A stretch of 36,632 nucleotides of DNA from Acidobacteria bacterium AH-259-L09 (GCA_027717875.1 JALLOL010000003.1:1-36632); one strand, 5' to 3'. Shown: positions 1 through 11,349, counted from the first letter of the stretch. The notes: generated from the letters alone by a model not told the origin. Translations and numbers: made by a program.

Positions 1-1215
1 CAGGCGTCTCTCATCGTCGTAATAAACTCTTACCAGGCACTCTCGGGGGCTTATGCGATCTCCAATTTTCTTCATCAACTGCAGTCCAACGGCGTGATTG
101 ATTTCCGAATCAATGCACTCACGCCCTGCACCAAGCCGCATGGCTGCTTGTCCTAACAGATCTGCCCGAGCCTCTTGCAGGTATCCTGGCAGCTCGGCCC
201 TATACTCAAAGACTGCCTTCGATTTTGGCAAGAGATCATCTTGCTCGACCACCCTTGGATTTCCGCCTTGAATTTCCACAAGCTGCTGGAATTTTTCCAG
301 CGCTGCACCGCTCTCAAGCTGTTTTCGTGCCAGGCTTCGTGCCTCCTCCACATCCTCAATCCTTTTGCCCATCATAAGCATATGGGCCGACAACTCGAGG
401 CACAAATAGGTGAGATCTTCAGGACCATCTCCCTTGAGTGTGTCAATCGCCTCCCGCACCTCCAGGGCATTGCCAATCATCCGTCCCAACGGTTGTGACA
501 TGTCGGAAATCACTGCCACCACTTTTTTGTTCATTTTCCGGCAGGTGGCCACCAACGCCTGAGCGAGACGCTCGGAGTCGGAGAGTCTTTTCATGAAAGC
601 CCCATGACCGGTCTTAACATCTAGGACGAGACCGTCGACACCCTCAGCGACCTTCTTGGAAACGATACTGGCAACAATCAGTGGAATGCTCTCCACGGTG
701 GCGGTGACATCTCGGATCGCGTAGAGCATTCTATCTGCGGGGGCCACCTCCTGCGTCTGACCGATCAGTGCCAGCCCGTACTGGCTGACCGTATCCCGGA
801 ACTCGTCCAGTGAGAGATTTGTCCTAAATCCCGGAATCGATTCCAGTTTGTCAAGCGTTCCACCCGTGTGGCCGAGCCCTCTCCCCGAGACCATGGGGAC
901 ATAGACTCCAGCCGAGGCCACCAAAGGTGCAATCACCAAGGAGGTTTTGTCCCCTACTCCTCCAGTAGAATGCTTATCGACCCTGACCCCCGGGAGTCGG
1001 CTAAAGTCGAGCACCTGGCCTGAATGGATGAGCGCCTCTGTCAAAGCCGTAGTCTCGACTTCATCCATGCCGTGAAGAAAGACCGCCATTAACCAAGCAC
1101 TTAGTTGGTAGGCTGGGATATGACCCTGAATTGCCCCTGAGACCAGAAATCTAATCTCCTGGGAGGAGTTCGAGAGTCCGTCCCGTTTTCTCCTGATGAT
1201 TTCAACTGCCTGCAT
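1..1215 (-). CDS. deoA: Pyrimidine-nucleoside (thymidine) phosphorylase, 3' end outside the window
   Basis: Catalyses reversible phosphorolysis of thymidine or uridine to the base and (deoxy)ribose 1-phosphate in cytosolic pyrimidine salvage. The frame reads 405 codons to the window edge without a stop; family members are about 430-440 residues, so only the C-terminal tip is missing. Visible family signatures are the phosphate-binding KHSTGGVGDK segment near residues 80-90, the SGRGLGHTGGTLDKLES stretch after it, and VDGLVLDVKTG near residue 190. The ATG at 1215 begins MQAVEIIRRKRDG, the usual start; GAAAG lies just upstream as a weak ribosome site, and an ATG slightly further upstream runs into a stop after four codons. 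It follows rpsU on the same strand but a strong terminator lies between, so it probably has its own promoter, which I could not identify. DeoA and Pdp cannot be told apart here. Confidence 0.93.
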   Translation of the reverse strand, partial: MQAVEIIRRKRDGLSNSSQEIRFLVSGAIQGHIPAYQLSAWLMAVFLHGMDEVETTALTEALIHSGQVLDFSRLPGVRVDKHSTGGVGDKTSLVIAPLVASAGVYVPMVSGRGLGHTGGTLDKLESIPGFRTNLSLDEFRDTVSQYGLALIGQTQEVAPADRMLYAIRDVTATVESIPLIVASIVSKKVAEGVDGLVLDVKTGHGAFMKRLSDSERLAQALVATCRKMNKKVVAVISDMSQPLGRMIGNALEVREAIDTLKGDGPEDLTYLCLELSAHMLMMGKRIEDVEEARSLARKQLESGAALEKFQQLVEIQGGNPRVVEQDDLLPKSKAVFEYRAELPGYLQEARADLLGQAAMRLGAGRECIDSEINHAVGLQLMKKIGDRISPRECLVRVYYDDERRL

Positions 1216-1250
1216 CAGCTTTCAAACATGGTGGATCAGAAAAAAGGCAT

Positions 1251-1277
1251 AAAAAAACCCGGCGCTACGGCCGGGTT
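1251..1277 (-). terminator. Rho-independent terminator of rpsU
   Basis: An 8-bp perfect stem (1256-1263 with 1270-1277, GC core CCCGGC/GCCGGG) with a 6-nt loop is followed on the minus strand by a run of seven T. It lies 27 bases after the rpsU stop codon and before the phosphorylase gene. This is a textbook intrinsic terminator acting on minus-strand transcripts. Confidence 0.92.
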
Positions 1278-1303
1278 CTCTTCTCACTTGAAGCGAGATC
1301 GAG

Positions 1304-1498
1304 TTAAGAGTAATGTCTGATTCTTTTCCGAGCCCGTTTTCTGGCAAGTGCTCCCTTTAACCGTCGTTTCTCTCCAGGTTTCAGGTAAAAGGAATGTTTC
1401 TTGGCATCCCTGATAATGTCTTCTTGCTGCACCTTCCTCTTAAATCTGCGCAACGCGCTCTCGAGTGACTCACCTTCTTGAACGATGACTTCAGCCAA
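1304..1498 (-). CDS. rpsU: 30S ribosomal protein S21
   Basis: Small basic protein of the 30S subunit that sits near the mRNA path and the anti-Shine-Dalgarno region. The 64 residues show the family pattern: an N-terminal VIVQEGESLESALRRFKRK segment, then a Lys/Arg-rich tail ending KRARKRIRHYS. The start codon is TTG at 1498, supported by GAGGTG seven bases upstream; no in-frame ATG or GTG suits the family N-terminus. It has its own strong sigma-70-like promoter and a structured leader of about 120 nt, and ends in an intrinsic terminator, so it is a single-gene unit. The leader is longer than expected for such a small gene and may carry control. Confidence 0.96.
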   Translation of the reverse strand: MAEVIVQEGESLESALRRFKRKVQQEDIIRDAKKHSFYLKPGEKRRLKGALARKRARKRIRHYS

Positions 1499-1532
1499 TT
1501 GTTTTCACCTCACATTTCGAAAAACCCAAACA

Positions 1533-1605
1533 GAGCCGCGAATGTTAAGGAGTGGCGGGAAACCGAACATGTCGGGCCTCCACCGCTCCCTGACGGTCGC
1601 GGCTC
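1533..1605 (-). repeat. Imperfect palindromic element in the rpsU leader
   Basis: Outer arms GAGCCGCGA (1533-1541) and TCGCGGCTC (1597-1605) pair over 9 bp. A second stem lies inside, 1550-1559 with 1580-1589, about 10 bp with one mismatch and one wobble pair. A short CCGA/TCGG stem may cap it. The element lies between the rpsU promoter and start codon and would be transcribed. The arm next to the outer stem (CCGCTCCCTGACGGTCGCGGCTC) resembles, from memory, a dispersed palindrome seen in many acidobacterial, verrucomicrobial and planctomycete genomes; this could not be checked here. Confidence 0.6.
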
Positions 1606-1624
1606 CATAAAGGTAGAAGTAGAA

Positions 1625-1653
1625 CTATAAAGGACAATTTTTTACTCTGTCAA
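1625..1653 (-). promoter_or_regulatory. Sigma-70-type promoter of rpsU
   Basis: Minus-strand TTGACA (1648-1653) is a perfect -35 box, followed after 17 bases by TTATAG (1625-1630), or TATAGT at 18. Transcription would start near 1617, about 120 nt before the TTG start of rpsU. Confidence 0.75.
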
Positions 1654-1704
1654 GGATTGTGGAATAGAAAAGGCGGCTCCAGCCATTCAACAAGAGGAAT
1701 CAGA

Positions 1705-2532
1705 TTAACGGCCATTCCAAAAGGGTGGCGCATAGTATTGTGCCTTGTCCCCCAGACGCTGTAGCAAATCTTCCTTCATTTGCGGGGGATATTCTGAAGT
1801 CGGAATCGCTTGAGCTATCTCAATGGCTTTTGTTAACTCACCCAAAAACTCGTAACTCTCAATCAACCCCAGCCGCGCGCCAAGTCGACAATCGGCACAG
1901 CTTGTCCTGTCTAACACCTCCTGAAAGCACTCCACTGACTTCTCGTACTCACTTTGAATTTGCAAAATTGTCCCTACTCGGGCACGCGCTTGCTCCACCA
2001 GATGATCAGCGATTCCCTCCTCGATGAGGAGCCCAAATTTTCCAAGAGCCTCATCGAATTGGTTTAACTGCAAATAAGCATCACCCATCTTAAAGAGAAC
2101 TCGACGATGAAGCTCCGGTGAAGTGTCTAGGATTTGGATGTATCCCAAGTAATCGAGTGCCTGTGTCAAATCTCCCAGCTCCACCTCATGAATCTCTGCC
2201 AGCTTCAGATAGGCATCAGCACTCAAGTGGCTATCCGGATACTCCGTGACCAGTTTACGGAAATAGATTAGTGCTCGCTCGACGTTATGAAAGTTGACGT
2301 AATAAATCGTTCCGATTTCCCACAGAGCATCATCCGCATATCGACTCTTGGGATAATTTCGATAGACGGATTCGTAGAGCGCGGCGGCCTTCATATGGTT
2401 CCCCTCCCGCCACTGGTTTTGCGCGCGCTCCATCTGGACGCGCACTTCATTTTCAGTTTGGAAATAGAGCCAGACGCCGACTCCGAAGATCAAAAAGGGG
2501 ACTGGCAAAATCCAGCGAAGTTTATCATCCAT
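1705..2532 (-). CDS. Membrane-anchored tetratricopeptide-repeat protein coupled to gyrA
   Basis: The 275-residue protein has a single N-terminal transmembrane segment (about residues 6-24, [18 protein letters not shown]) and then TPR-like helical pairs through most of its length, for example [31 protein letters not shown] near residue 45 and repeats of the form [17 protein letters not shown]. This layout resembles YbgF/BamD-like periplasmic scaffolds, so it is probably inner-membrane anchored with the repeats outside the cytoplasm. Its ATG overlaps the gyrA stop by eight bases (ATGGATGA), so it is probably translated by coupling to gyrA. No enzyme motif was seen. The substrate or partner is unknown; a general protein-assembly or envelope role is only an inference from fold and topology. 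Confidence 0.8.
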   Translation of the reverse strand: MDDKLRWILPVPFLIFGVGVWLYFQTENEVRVQMERAQNQWREGNHMKAAALYESVYRNYPKSRYADDALWEIGTIYYVNFHNVERALIYFRKLVTEYPDSHLSADAYLKLAEIHEVELGDLTQALDYLGYIQILDTSPELHRRVLFKMGDAYLQLNQFDEALGKFGLLIEEGIADHLVEQARARVGTILQIQSEYEKSVECFQEVLDRTSCADCRLGARLGLIESYEFLGELTKAIEIAQAIPTSEYPPQMKEDLLQRLGDKAQYYAPPFWNGR

Positions 2533-4978
2533 CGACCACTTGCTCTTCTTCTCGCGGGACCAGTGTCATGTCAGCCACCTTATCCTCTTCCCCGAGGTCC
2601 ATGAGCTTGACGCCTTGAGCTACACGGGTGATCGTCTGGCGGATACGGTTGGCCTCCAATCGAATGATCTTACCCTTTTCCGTGATTATAATGACCTCGG
2701 AGTCGTCCTTGACGGCAAAACCGGAAACCACCTGGCCATTTCTGTGCGTCGTCTTAATGTTGATGATTCCCTGGCCTCCCCGTCCTTGTTGTCGGTATTC
2801 GCTTACCGGAGTCCGTTTGCCATAACCATTTTCTGTGACGACAAGGATGTTATCGGACTCATCGCGGATGATATCCATACCAACAAGCTCATCATCCTTT
2901 TTCAAGGCCATGCCCCTGACTCCTCGAGCCGTGCGTCCCATCCCGCGAACTCCTTTCTCCGAAAAGCGAATTGCTTTTCCATGCCGAGAGCAGAGAAGGA
3001 TATCATTATACCCGTCTGTTTGCCCAACGGCGATCAACTCGTCCCCTTCTTCCACGCCGCAAGCGATAATACCCGCAGTGCGGGGATTCGAAAAAGCTTT
3101 CAACTCGGTCTTTTTGATGTAACCCCAAAGAGAGACCATGACCACGTATCCCGCTTTTGTGAAATCCTGTACAGCAATCATATCGCGGACCCTTTCGCCG
3201 CGCTCGAGATTGATCAGATTCACGATCGGTTTCCCTTTTCCCGCCGAGCCCACATCTGGGATTGCATAGACTTTGAGCCAGTACATTCTACCCTTGTCGG
3301 TGAAGATGAGGATATAACTATGAGTGGAGGCAACGAAGAGATAGTCGATGACATCCTCTTCGGTTCTGGTAGACATACCGATGCGTCCTTTGCCTCCTCT
3401 TCGTTGACTTCTGTAGATGTGCAGGGCTGTTCTTTTGATGTATCCGTTATGAGTAGCGGTGATGACGACTGGCTCTTCGGCAATCAAATCCTCCATCGTT
3501 AGTTCAATCTCTTCATCAAGAATCACCGTCCGGCGTGGATTCTGGTAGTTCTTCTGGATTTCAATCAGCTCCTCTTTAATGACTCCTTTCAAAGCTTGCT
3601 CACTAGCCAGAATCCCTTGTAGTTGGGCGATCCTCTTGATGACGTGGTTGTATTCTTCGACAATCTTGTCTCGCTCCAGTCCTGTCAGGCGTTGCAGCTT
3701 CATGTCCAAGATAGCCTGGGCCTGAATTTCTGTGAATTCAAACTGAGCGCTAAGGTGGTCTTTTGCCTCCGCCGGCGACTTGGAATTTCGAATCAGGATA
3801 ATGACCGAGTCCAAATGATCCAGGGCTTTCTTTAAACCTTCTAAAACATGCGCCCGTTTTTCCGCTTTAACCAGTTCATAGACCGTTCGGGATCGGACAA
3901 TCTCCTGGCGATGTTCCAAGAACAGGTTAATGATTTCCACCAAACTCAGCACACGAGGTTGCCCATCGACCAGAGCCAACAAAATGACCCCAAATGAAGT
4001 CTGCATTGGGGTCAACTTGTACAGCTGGTTCAGAATAATCTGGGCTTGTTCCCCTTTTTTCAGTTCGATGACCACTCGCATCCCCCGGCGATCCGATTCA
4101 TCGCGAAGGTCACTGATCCCTTCAATCTTTTTGGCATGGACGAGGTGGGCAATTTTCTCGATGAGTTTGGCCTTATTTACTTGATAAGGGATTTCATGAA
4201 TAATGATTGCATCGCGGTCCTTTCCAATTTTTTCAATCGAGGCCTGAGCCCGCAGCCGTACAATTCCCCGTCCCACTTTGTACGCTTGGCGGATACCAGC
4301 GCGTCCATAAATGAGAGCGCCAGTGGGAAAGTCTGGACCGGGGACCAGTTCCATAATTTCCGCCAGCGAAGCGTCAGGGCGATCAATGAGCAAAAGTGCA
4401 GCGTCAACAATTTCACCCAGATTGTGAGGTGGAATGTTCGTGGCCATCCCAACGGCAATGCCGGAGGCCCCGTTTACAATCAGATTGGGAATCCTGCCGG
4501 GTAACACGAGAGGCTCAGTTAAGGAATCGTCATAGTTGGGCTGGAAATCGACTGTTTCCTTATCAATATCCGCCAATAGCTCCTCGGCAATCCGCGACAT
4601 CCGGACTTCCGTGTAACGCATGGCTGCGGGCGAATCACCATCGACGGATCCAAAATTCCCCTGCCCATCAACCAGAAGTTCACGCATGGAGAAAGTCTGG
4701 GCCATTCGTACGATCGCGTCGTAGACAGCCGTTTCCCCATGAGGGTGATATTTCCCGATCACATCGCCAACCACACGGGCCGACTTTTTATAGGGTTTGT
4801 TATGAGTATTTCCCAGCTCGCTCATGGCATACAGGATTCGCCGGTGAACTGGCTTCAATCCGTCTCGAACATCGGGAAGCGCACGTCCGATAATCACGGA
4901 CATGGCGTAGTCCATATAGGAGGTCTTCATCTCTTCTTCGATGTTGACAGGGATTTCCTGCCCACGATATTCGCGCAC
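2525..4978 (-). CDS. gyrA: DNA gyrase subunit A
   Basis: Breaks and rejoins duplex DNA in the A2B2 gyrase that introduces negative supercoils. The 817 residues begin with the winged-helix and tower domain, where AAMRYTE places the catalytic tyrosine at residue 122, the same number as in E. coli. The quinolone-determining stretch [15 protein letters not shown] carries Thr83 and Asp87, so the usual Ser83 is a threonine. The GyrA-box QRRGGKG at the start of the C-terminal pinwheel marks it as GyrA rather than ParC. The long acidic tail of E. coli GyrA is absent. The start is GTG at 4978 with GGAAGGAGAG upstream. It lies 39 bases after gyrB and overlaps the following TPR gene, so the three form one operon. 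Confidence 0.98.
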   Translation of the reverse strand: MREYRGQEIPVNIEEEMKTSYMDYAMSVIIGRALPDVRDGLKPVHRRILYAMSELGNTHNKPYKKSARVVGDVIGKYHPHGETAVYDAIVRMAQTFSMRELLVDGQGNFGSVDGDSPAAMRYTEVRMSRIAEELLADIDKETVDFQPNYDDSLTEPLVLPGRIPNLIVNGASGIAVGMATNIPPHNLGEIVDAALLLIDRPDASLAEIMELVPGPDFPTGALIYGRAGIRQAYKVGRGIVRLRAQASIEKIGKDRDAIIIHEIPYQVNKAKLIEKIAHLVHAKKIEGISDLRDESDRRGMRVVIELKKGEQAQIILNQLYKLTPMQTSFGVILLALVDGQPRVLSLVEIINLFLEHRQEIVRSRTVYELVKAEKRAHVLEGLKKALDHLDSVIILIRNSKSPAEAKDHLSAQFEFTEIQAQAILDMKLQRLTGLERDKIVEEYNHVIKRIAQLQGILASEQALKGVIKEELIEIQKNYQNPRRTVILDEEIELTMEDLIAEEPVVITATHNGYIKRTALHIYRSQRRGGKGRIGMSTRTEEDVIDYLFVASTHSYILIFTDKGRMYWLKVYAIPDVGSAGKGKPIVNLINLERGERVRDMIAVQDFTKAGYVVMVSLWGYIKKTELKAFSNPRTAGIIACGVEEGDELIAVGQTDGYNDILLCSRHGKAIRFSEKGVRGMGRTARGVRGMALKKDDELVGMDIIRDESDNILVVTENGYGKRTPVSEYRQQGRGGQGIINIKTTHRNGQVVSGFAVKDDSEVIIITEKGKIIRLEANRIRQTITRVAQGVKLMDLGEEDKVADMTLVPREEEQVVDG

Positions 4979-5017
4979 TCTTACTCTCCTTCCAGTTTTT
5001 ATTTTTGTTAAATACGA

Positions 5018-7465
<2,448 letters not shown>

Positions 7466-7478
7466 TTAAACCCTTTTT

Positions 7479-7487
7479 ATTATACCA
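7479..7487 (-). promoter_or_regulatory. Extended -10 promoter candidate for gyrBA
   Basis: The minus strand reads TGGTATAAT, a perfect -10 hexamer (7479-7484) with the TGn extension, 26 bases before the gyrB ATG. No good -35 is present, which is acceptable for extended -10 promoters. The resulting leader would be only about 20 nt. Confidence 0.5.
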
Positions 7488-7552
7488 TATTGCCTCTGGG
7501 CGTGCGGGTCGCTTGCAGAAGATATAGTGCTTGTTAAGCCGCATAAATACCA

Positions 7553-7581
7553 TATATAGTGGTTCATGGTGGGGAGGTCAA
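7553..7581 (-). promoter_or_regulatory. Second promoter candidate for gyrBA
   Basis: Minus-strand TTGACC (7576-7581) and TATATA (7553-7558) are separated by 17 bases. It lies between the long palindrome and gyrB, and would give a leader of about 90 nt. Confidence 0.5.
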
Positions 7582-7583
7582 CT

Positions 7584-7690
7584 GAAGCTCTGAAAGGGAG
7601 GGAGGGTCGAGAGGGGTCAGACCTGGAGTTTTGAGTTTTTGGATCCAAAAACTCAAAACTCAAGGTCTGACCCCTCCCTTTCAGAGCTTC
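7584..7690. repeat. Long near-perfect palindrome across the dnaN stop codon
   Basis: The two arms meet at the GGATCC centre (7641-7646). The inner stem is 33 bp with one mismatch (7611-7643 with 7644-7676) and contains GGGGTCAGACC facing GGTCTGACCCC. The outer 17 bases (7584-7600) exactly mirror 7674-7690, which include the last codons and stop of dnaN; about ten extra bases (7601-7610) bulge from the left arm. The RNA would fold into one very long hairpin on either strand and could end dnaN transcription from the right or block read-through from the left. There is no terminal U-run. The GGGGTCAGA core recurs after prmC. Confidence 0.9.
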
Positions 7691-8787
7691 ATTGGCATGA
7701 TCACATACTGATGAAAATAATCCGCTTCCGGCTTGGGTTTCAAGAGACCCTGGGTCTCTTGATCGCGGAGTTCAATTTCGACCTGCTCACTGTCAAGTCC
7801 CGCTAGAAAATCGAGTACATATTGCGCATTAAAACCGATTTCAAGCGGTTCACCCTTATAGATTGCAGGCAAACTTTCTTTCGCTTCCCCAATGTCTGTG
7901 CCCGTGGAAAGGATGTCCAACTGATCCTCTTTGAGCAAAAACCGAACAGCGTGCGTCTGCTCGTCGGCCATAACCGATACTCGTTTGAGGGCATCGGCGA
8001 ACTCAAGTGTGCTCAAGCCGATCGTTTTATCATTTTCACGCGGAATGACCATTTCGTAGTTTGGAAATTGCCCTGTCAATACGCGGGAGACAAGCAGTCT
8101 CTCACCGATTCTAAAAAACAGGTGATTTTCACTGCTCGCAAACTCAATGCTGAGGACATCATCTGCCGACAGCTTACCGAGCTCAGTCAAGGTTTTTTGG
8201 GGAATCAGGATTCTTTTTTCTCCCTCGAGGCCTGCGATCTCGACGTTTCGCGAGATGAAGACCAGCCGATGTCCATCGGTCGTGACAAGAGTAATACTGC
8301 CTGGATTAACGATCATTAAGGCCCCGTTCAGGGTGTAGCGCGATTCTTCCTGGGTAATGGCAAAGACACAGCTTGCAATCATGTAGCGAACAGGCTTTGC
8401 CGGGAGGGTGATTGTTTTTTCAACCATGGAAGGGATATCAGGAAAATTCTCCTTGGACAGACTCGCAATCTTAAATTTGGACCTCTCGCAGGCAACGTGA
8501 ATCCAATTGTGACCATCGCTTTTGAAATGAATATCCGCTGGTGGGAGAAGGCGAACGATGTCAAAGAGCTTGCGCGCCGAAACGCTCAGTGCTCCGCTGA
8601 CCTTAATATTGGCGGGACATACACACTGAACTGTCACATCCAGATCAGTTGCTGTCACTGTCAAGGCATTGCCAGTGGTCTCGACCAGAAGATTGGAGAG
8701 AATGGGGACGGTTGTCTTTCTCTCTACCACTCCTTGAACATACTGGAGTTCTCTTAACAGCTCCCCTTTCTTAACCACAAAATCCAC
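7681..8787 (-). CDS. dnaN: DNA polymerase III beta subunit (sliding clamp)
   Basis: Ring-shaped processivity clamp that holds polymerase III and other factors on DNA. The 368 residues match the family length (E. coli 366) and show its three-domain pattern: an N-terminal VKKGELLRELQYVQGVVERKTTVPILSNLLVE stretch broken into family motifs, VTTDGHRLVF in the middle domain, and a C-terminal end reading YVIMPMKL, the usual clamp ending. The start is GTG at 8787 with AGAGGAG upstream. It follows dnaA by 56 bases on the same strand, the standard dnaA-dnaN order. Its last codons and stop form part of the right arm of a long palindrome, which is unusual for an essential gene. Confidence 0.98.
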   Translation of the reverse strand: MDFVVKKGELLRELQYVQGVVERKTTVPILSNLLVETTGNALTVTATDLDVTVQCVCPANIKVSGALSVSARKLFDIVRLLPPADIHFKSDGHNWIHVACERSKFKIASLSKENFPDIPSMVEKTITLPAKPVRYMIASCVFAITQEESRYTLNGALMIVNPGSITLVTTDGHRLVFISRNVEIAGLEGEKRILIPQKTLTELGKLSADDVLSIEFASSENHLFFRIGERLLVSRVLTGQFPNYEMVIPRENDKTIGLSTLEFADALKRVSVMADEQTHAVRFLLKEDQLDILSTGTDIGEAKESLPAIYKGEPLEIGFNAQYVLDFLAGLDSEQVEIELRDQETQGLLKPKPEADYFHQYVIMPMKL

Positions 8788-8843
8788 AGCTACTTACTCC
8801 TCTTCTGCATATTGCTGGTAGCTCCTCTGATGAGAGAGATAGC

Positions 8844-10163
8844 TTATCGAATTGTATCGAGCAGCTTATTTAAAGTGCTGTTGAGCCGGGGGTCTCTCTT
8901 GCGCAAATCTCCAATTTTACGGATCGAGTGCAGAACAGTCGTATGGTGCTTTCCGCCAAATTCCTTTCCGATCTGAGGCAGAGAATTATCGGTCAACTCT
9001 CGGGTCAAGAACATCGCCATTTGACGGGGCTCAGCCACTCGCCGCGAATTGTCTTTAGCTTTTAGGTCTGACACTTTCAACGAGAAGTGGTCAGCCACAA
9101 CTCTCTGGATGAGGTCAACTGAAACGATGCGAGCATTATTCTCAGCGATGTTTTTGAGGACCCGTTGTGCCAGCGAGAGCGTAATCTTCTCCCCGGTCAG
9201 ACTCCCATAGGCAGCCAAGCGCACTAAAGAACCCTCCAGCTCTCGAACATTGGATTTAACATTAGTGGCAATGAAAAAGGCCACAGCATCAGGTAAAGTC
9301 ACGTTTTCAAATGCCGCCTTCTTTCGTAAGATAGCAACCTTTGTCTCCACATCTGGCGGTTGCATATCAGCGATCAAGCCCCATTCAAAGCGGCTGTGGA
9401 GCCGCTCTTCTAAAGTAGGAATTTCTTTGGGCGGGCAATCGCTGGTGATGACAATCTGCTTTTGCGAGTCATACAAAGCGTTGAAGGTATGAAAAAACTC
9501 CTCTTGGGTTCGCTCCTTGCCTGCCAAGAACTGAATGTCATCCATCAAAAGCACATCGATATTGCGATATTTCTCTCTGAACCGGATGGTTTTGTCGTAG
9601 CGAATGGCATTAATCAACTCGTTCATAAACCGCTCAGAGGACATATACGTGAGCTGCGTTCCAGGAAGTTGGGACTTAATACAGTGGCCAATGGCGTGCA
9701 TCAGGTGGGTTTTACCCAACCCCACTCCGCCATAAACAAAAAGCGGGTTATAAGCCTTCGCCGGGCGCTCCGCCACTGCAACCGCAGCCGCATGAGCGAA
9801 CTGGTTGCAGCATCCCACCACAAAACTATTAAATGTATACTTCCCATTAAGATTGCAAAGCGAGGCCTCTCTACAGGGCTCCCTTAAGGCGGCTGCCAAG
9901 GCCTGGGTTTTCTCACGCGAATCATCGTCCACGATAAAGAAAACCTGAAAGTGGTCCAGATTCAGCTCAGAGAGCGAGTCTTTGATGACTTCCGAATAGT
10001 TCTCGGCAAGCCAATACTTGAAGTGCTTATTAGGTACCCGGATAAAGAGTTTTTTCTTACTTAGGTCTTGTTCTTGAAGGGAAGTCGGTTTGAACCATAT
10101 GTCAAAGTTCTGATGAGAAACCTTTTTCTCGATACATGAAAGAATGTTATCCCAGAGCTCCAT
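8844..10163 (-). CDS. dnaA: Chromosomal replication initiator protein DnaA
   Basis: AAA+ protein that binds DnaA boxes and opens the origin. The 439 residues contain an N-terminal domain I (LWDNILSCIEKKVSHQNFDIWF), a short linker, the AAA+ core with Walker A GGVGLGKT at 145-152 and Walker B LLMDDIQFLAGK with the acidic pair at 208-209, and the DNA-binding domain IV with the signature GGKHHTTVLHSIRKI near the end. Domain II is short. The ATG at 10163 has AAGGA upstream. The 424 bases before it hold DnaA-box-like motifs. No rpmH is found upstream; the upstream neighbours are HIT, ihfB-like and rpsA genes on the same strand. Confidence 0.98.
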   Translation of the reverse strand: MELWDNILSCIEKKVSHQNFDIWFKPTSLQEQDLSKKKLFIRVPNKHFKYWLAENYSEVIKDSLSELNLDHFQVFFIVDDDSREKTQALAAALREPCREASLCNLNGKYTFNSFVVGCCNQFAHAAAVAVAERPAKAYNPLFVYGGVGLGKTHLMHAIGHCIKSQLPGTQLTYMSSERFMNELINAIRYDKTIRFREKYRNIDVLLMDDIQFLAGKERTQEEFFHTFNALYDSQKQIVITSDCPPKEIPTLEERLHSRFEWGLIADMQPPDVETKVAILRKKAAFENVTLPDAVAFFIATNVKSNVRELEGSLVRLAAYGSLTGEKITLSLAQRVLKNIAENNARIVSVDLIQRVVADHFSLKVSDLKAKDNSRRVAEPRQMAMFLTRELTDNSLPQIGKEFGGKHHTTVLHSIRKIGDLRKRDPRLNSTLNKLLDTIR

Positions 10164-10587
10164 AGTTGATCCTTACTTACTCGTAAGCACAATGCAAATG
10201 CAAACAAACCGCAATCTTGCATGACCTTTCTGAAGTCCGCCCTGATTTCCACAGCAATTTCCACAGATGTGGAAAACAGCCCTGGTTTTCCTCGTGTTAA
10301 GTGTGCCCGGGAAGTGAATAAGCTATCATGAGGTGAAGTGCGCTTCAAATGAATTTTTTGAGAAAACTACACTCAAAAATTCATTAAGCCGCATCATCTT
10401 ATTCAATCGAGCTTTCCGCCCGGAGCTGGAATTTTTTTTCAAAACAGTGCTCCAAAAGTCCTGTGGTTTAGCGTATTTCCTTTGGCCAAGCGGACTTGCA
10501 GAGAGATCTCAAACTCTGGGAAACAAATCGCGATTCTGGGCGATGTGCTTTTTGATGTTTTTACCGTTTTGGGTGTTTACGGACTCC
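10164..10587. other. Intergenic region before dnaA: candidate origin or dnaA control region
   Basis: No credible gene was seen in these 424 bases. Two ATTTCCACA motifs (10245-10253, 10257-10265) and a reverse TTTTCCACA (10268-10276) lie about 80-110 bases upstream of dnaA; the last two form the perfect inverted repeat TTTCCACA-GA-TGTGGAAA (10258-10275). They differ from TTATCCACA at one or two positions. An AT-rich hairpin (10348-10362 with 10372-10385, one bulge) follows and could serve as an unwinding site or as a terminator for the upstream HIT gene. Strict DnaA boxes were not found, so calling this oriC is tentative. Confidence 0.45.
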
Positions 10588-11073
10588 TCATTCGGAGCAA
10601 AAGTGAGGAGAAAGCTTATCGTAGGTTTTCTCGATGTCTTCGGGAATAAGTCGAGTTTGCCCGACCACCGAAACAAAGTTGGCATCTCCTTCCCAACGCG
10701 GAACAACATGAAGATGCAGATGCCCAGCCACACCGGCTCCGGCACTTTTTCCAATATTAAATCCGATGTTGAACCCATGGGGTTGGTATACTTTCCGCAA
10801 GACGCGCTCACATTCACAGGCTAGTACAATTATTTGATTGAGTTCGGCGGGAGAGGTGTCGACCAGTGTGGCAACATGTCTGAGGGTAACAATCATTAAA
10901 TGGCCTGTGGTGTAGGGAAACCGATTCAGAAGAAGGCAAGTGTGGTCTTTTCGAAGCAGGATCAAGTTTGGCCGGTCCTTCTTCTCAGACAGAAGGTGGC
11001 AAAAGACACAAGTGCTTTCCCGGCGGCTAGAGGAAATGTAATGGAATCGCCAGGGGGTCCATATGTGGTCCAT
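10588..11073 (-). CDS. HIT-family protein, Ap4A phosphorylase/hydrolase-like
   Basis: Histidine-triad nucleotide-binding protein of 161 residues. The triad reads HLHLHVVPRW near residues 137-146, and a CVFC pair near residues 22-25 fits the zinc-binding pair of the longer HIT branch (Ap4A phosphorylase-like, related to mycobacterial Rv2613c). Members split dinucleoside polyphosphates or nucleotidyl adducts in the cytosol; the exact substrate cannot be read from sequence. It begins with MDHIWTPWRFHYI, a typical N-terminus of this branch. The ATG directly follows the stop of the ihfB-like gene, so it is the last gene of an rpsA operon. A segment reads GFNIGFNIGK where homologues usually have GFNIGMNLGR, a conservative change. 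Confidence 0.88.
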   Translation of the reverse strand: MDHIWTPWRFHYISSSRRESTCVFCHLLSEKKDRPNLILLRKDHTCLLLNRFPYTTGHLMIVTLRHVATLVDTSPAELNQIIVLACECERVLRKVYQPHGFNIGFNIGKSAGAGVAGHLHLHVVPRWEGDANFVSVVGQTRLIPEDIEKTYDKLSPHFCSE

Positions 11074-11349
11074 CTAAGAGTTAATGAGTTCTTTCAACTC
11101 CTTGCCTGGCTTAAAGTAGGGAACTTTCTTCGCGGGGACAAAGACTTTCTCACCGGTTTTGGGGTTGCGGCCTTCCCGTGACGCCCTTTCCCGAAGCCGA
11201 AAACTGCCGAAACCCCGGAGTTCAACCTTCTCCCCAGTTTTCAAAGATTCAACAATGCTGTCTAAAACAGTCTGCACAATGACCTCTGCATCCTTCTTAC
11301 TCAAATCCGAATGCCTGGCGACTTCGTCGATAAGATCAGCTTTCGTCAT
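11074..11349 (-). CDS. ihfB: HU/IHF-family DNA-binding protein, IHF-beta-like
   Basis: Small nucleoid protein that bends DNA as a dimer. The 91 residues show the family fold markers: MTKADLIDEVA at the start, VELRGFGSF near the beta-arm base, GRNPKTGE on the arm and VPYFKPGKELKE at the end; these are closer to IhfB than to IhfA or HU. The ATG at 11349 has GGAGG five bases upstream, which favours it over the GTG two codons earlier. Its first 14 bases overlap the end of rpsA, so its ribosome site lies inside rpsA. The rpsA-ihfB order is the same as in E. coli, which supports the assignment. A homodimeric HU-like role cannot be excluded. Confidence 0.85.
   Translation of the reverse strand: MTKADLIDEVARHSDLSKKDAEVIVQTVLDSIVESLKTGEKVELRGFGSFRLRERASREGRNPKTGEKVFVPAKKVPYFKPGKELKELINS

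Noticed and set aside
2540..3502. Open frame of 320 codons opposite gyrA
   Set aside because: It lies wholly antisense to a clear gyrase gene, has no family motif or ribosome site, and is a shadow of the coding strand.
7584..7690. Ordinary Rho-independent terminator
   Set aside because: The stem is far longer than usual, mirrors coding sequence and lacks a terminal T-run, although it may still stop transcription.
10245..10276. Definite oriC
   Set aside because: No exact TTATCCACA was found and only three imperfect motifs are present, so only a candidate is reported.
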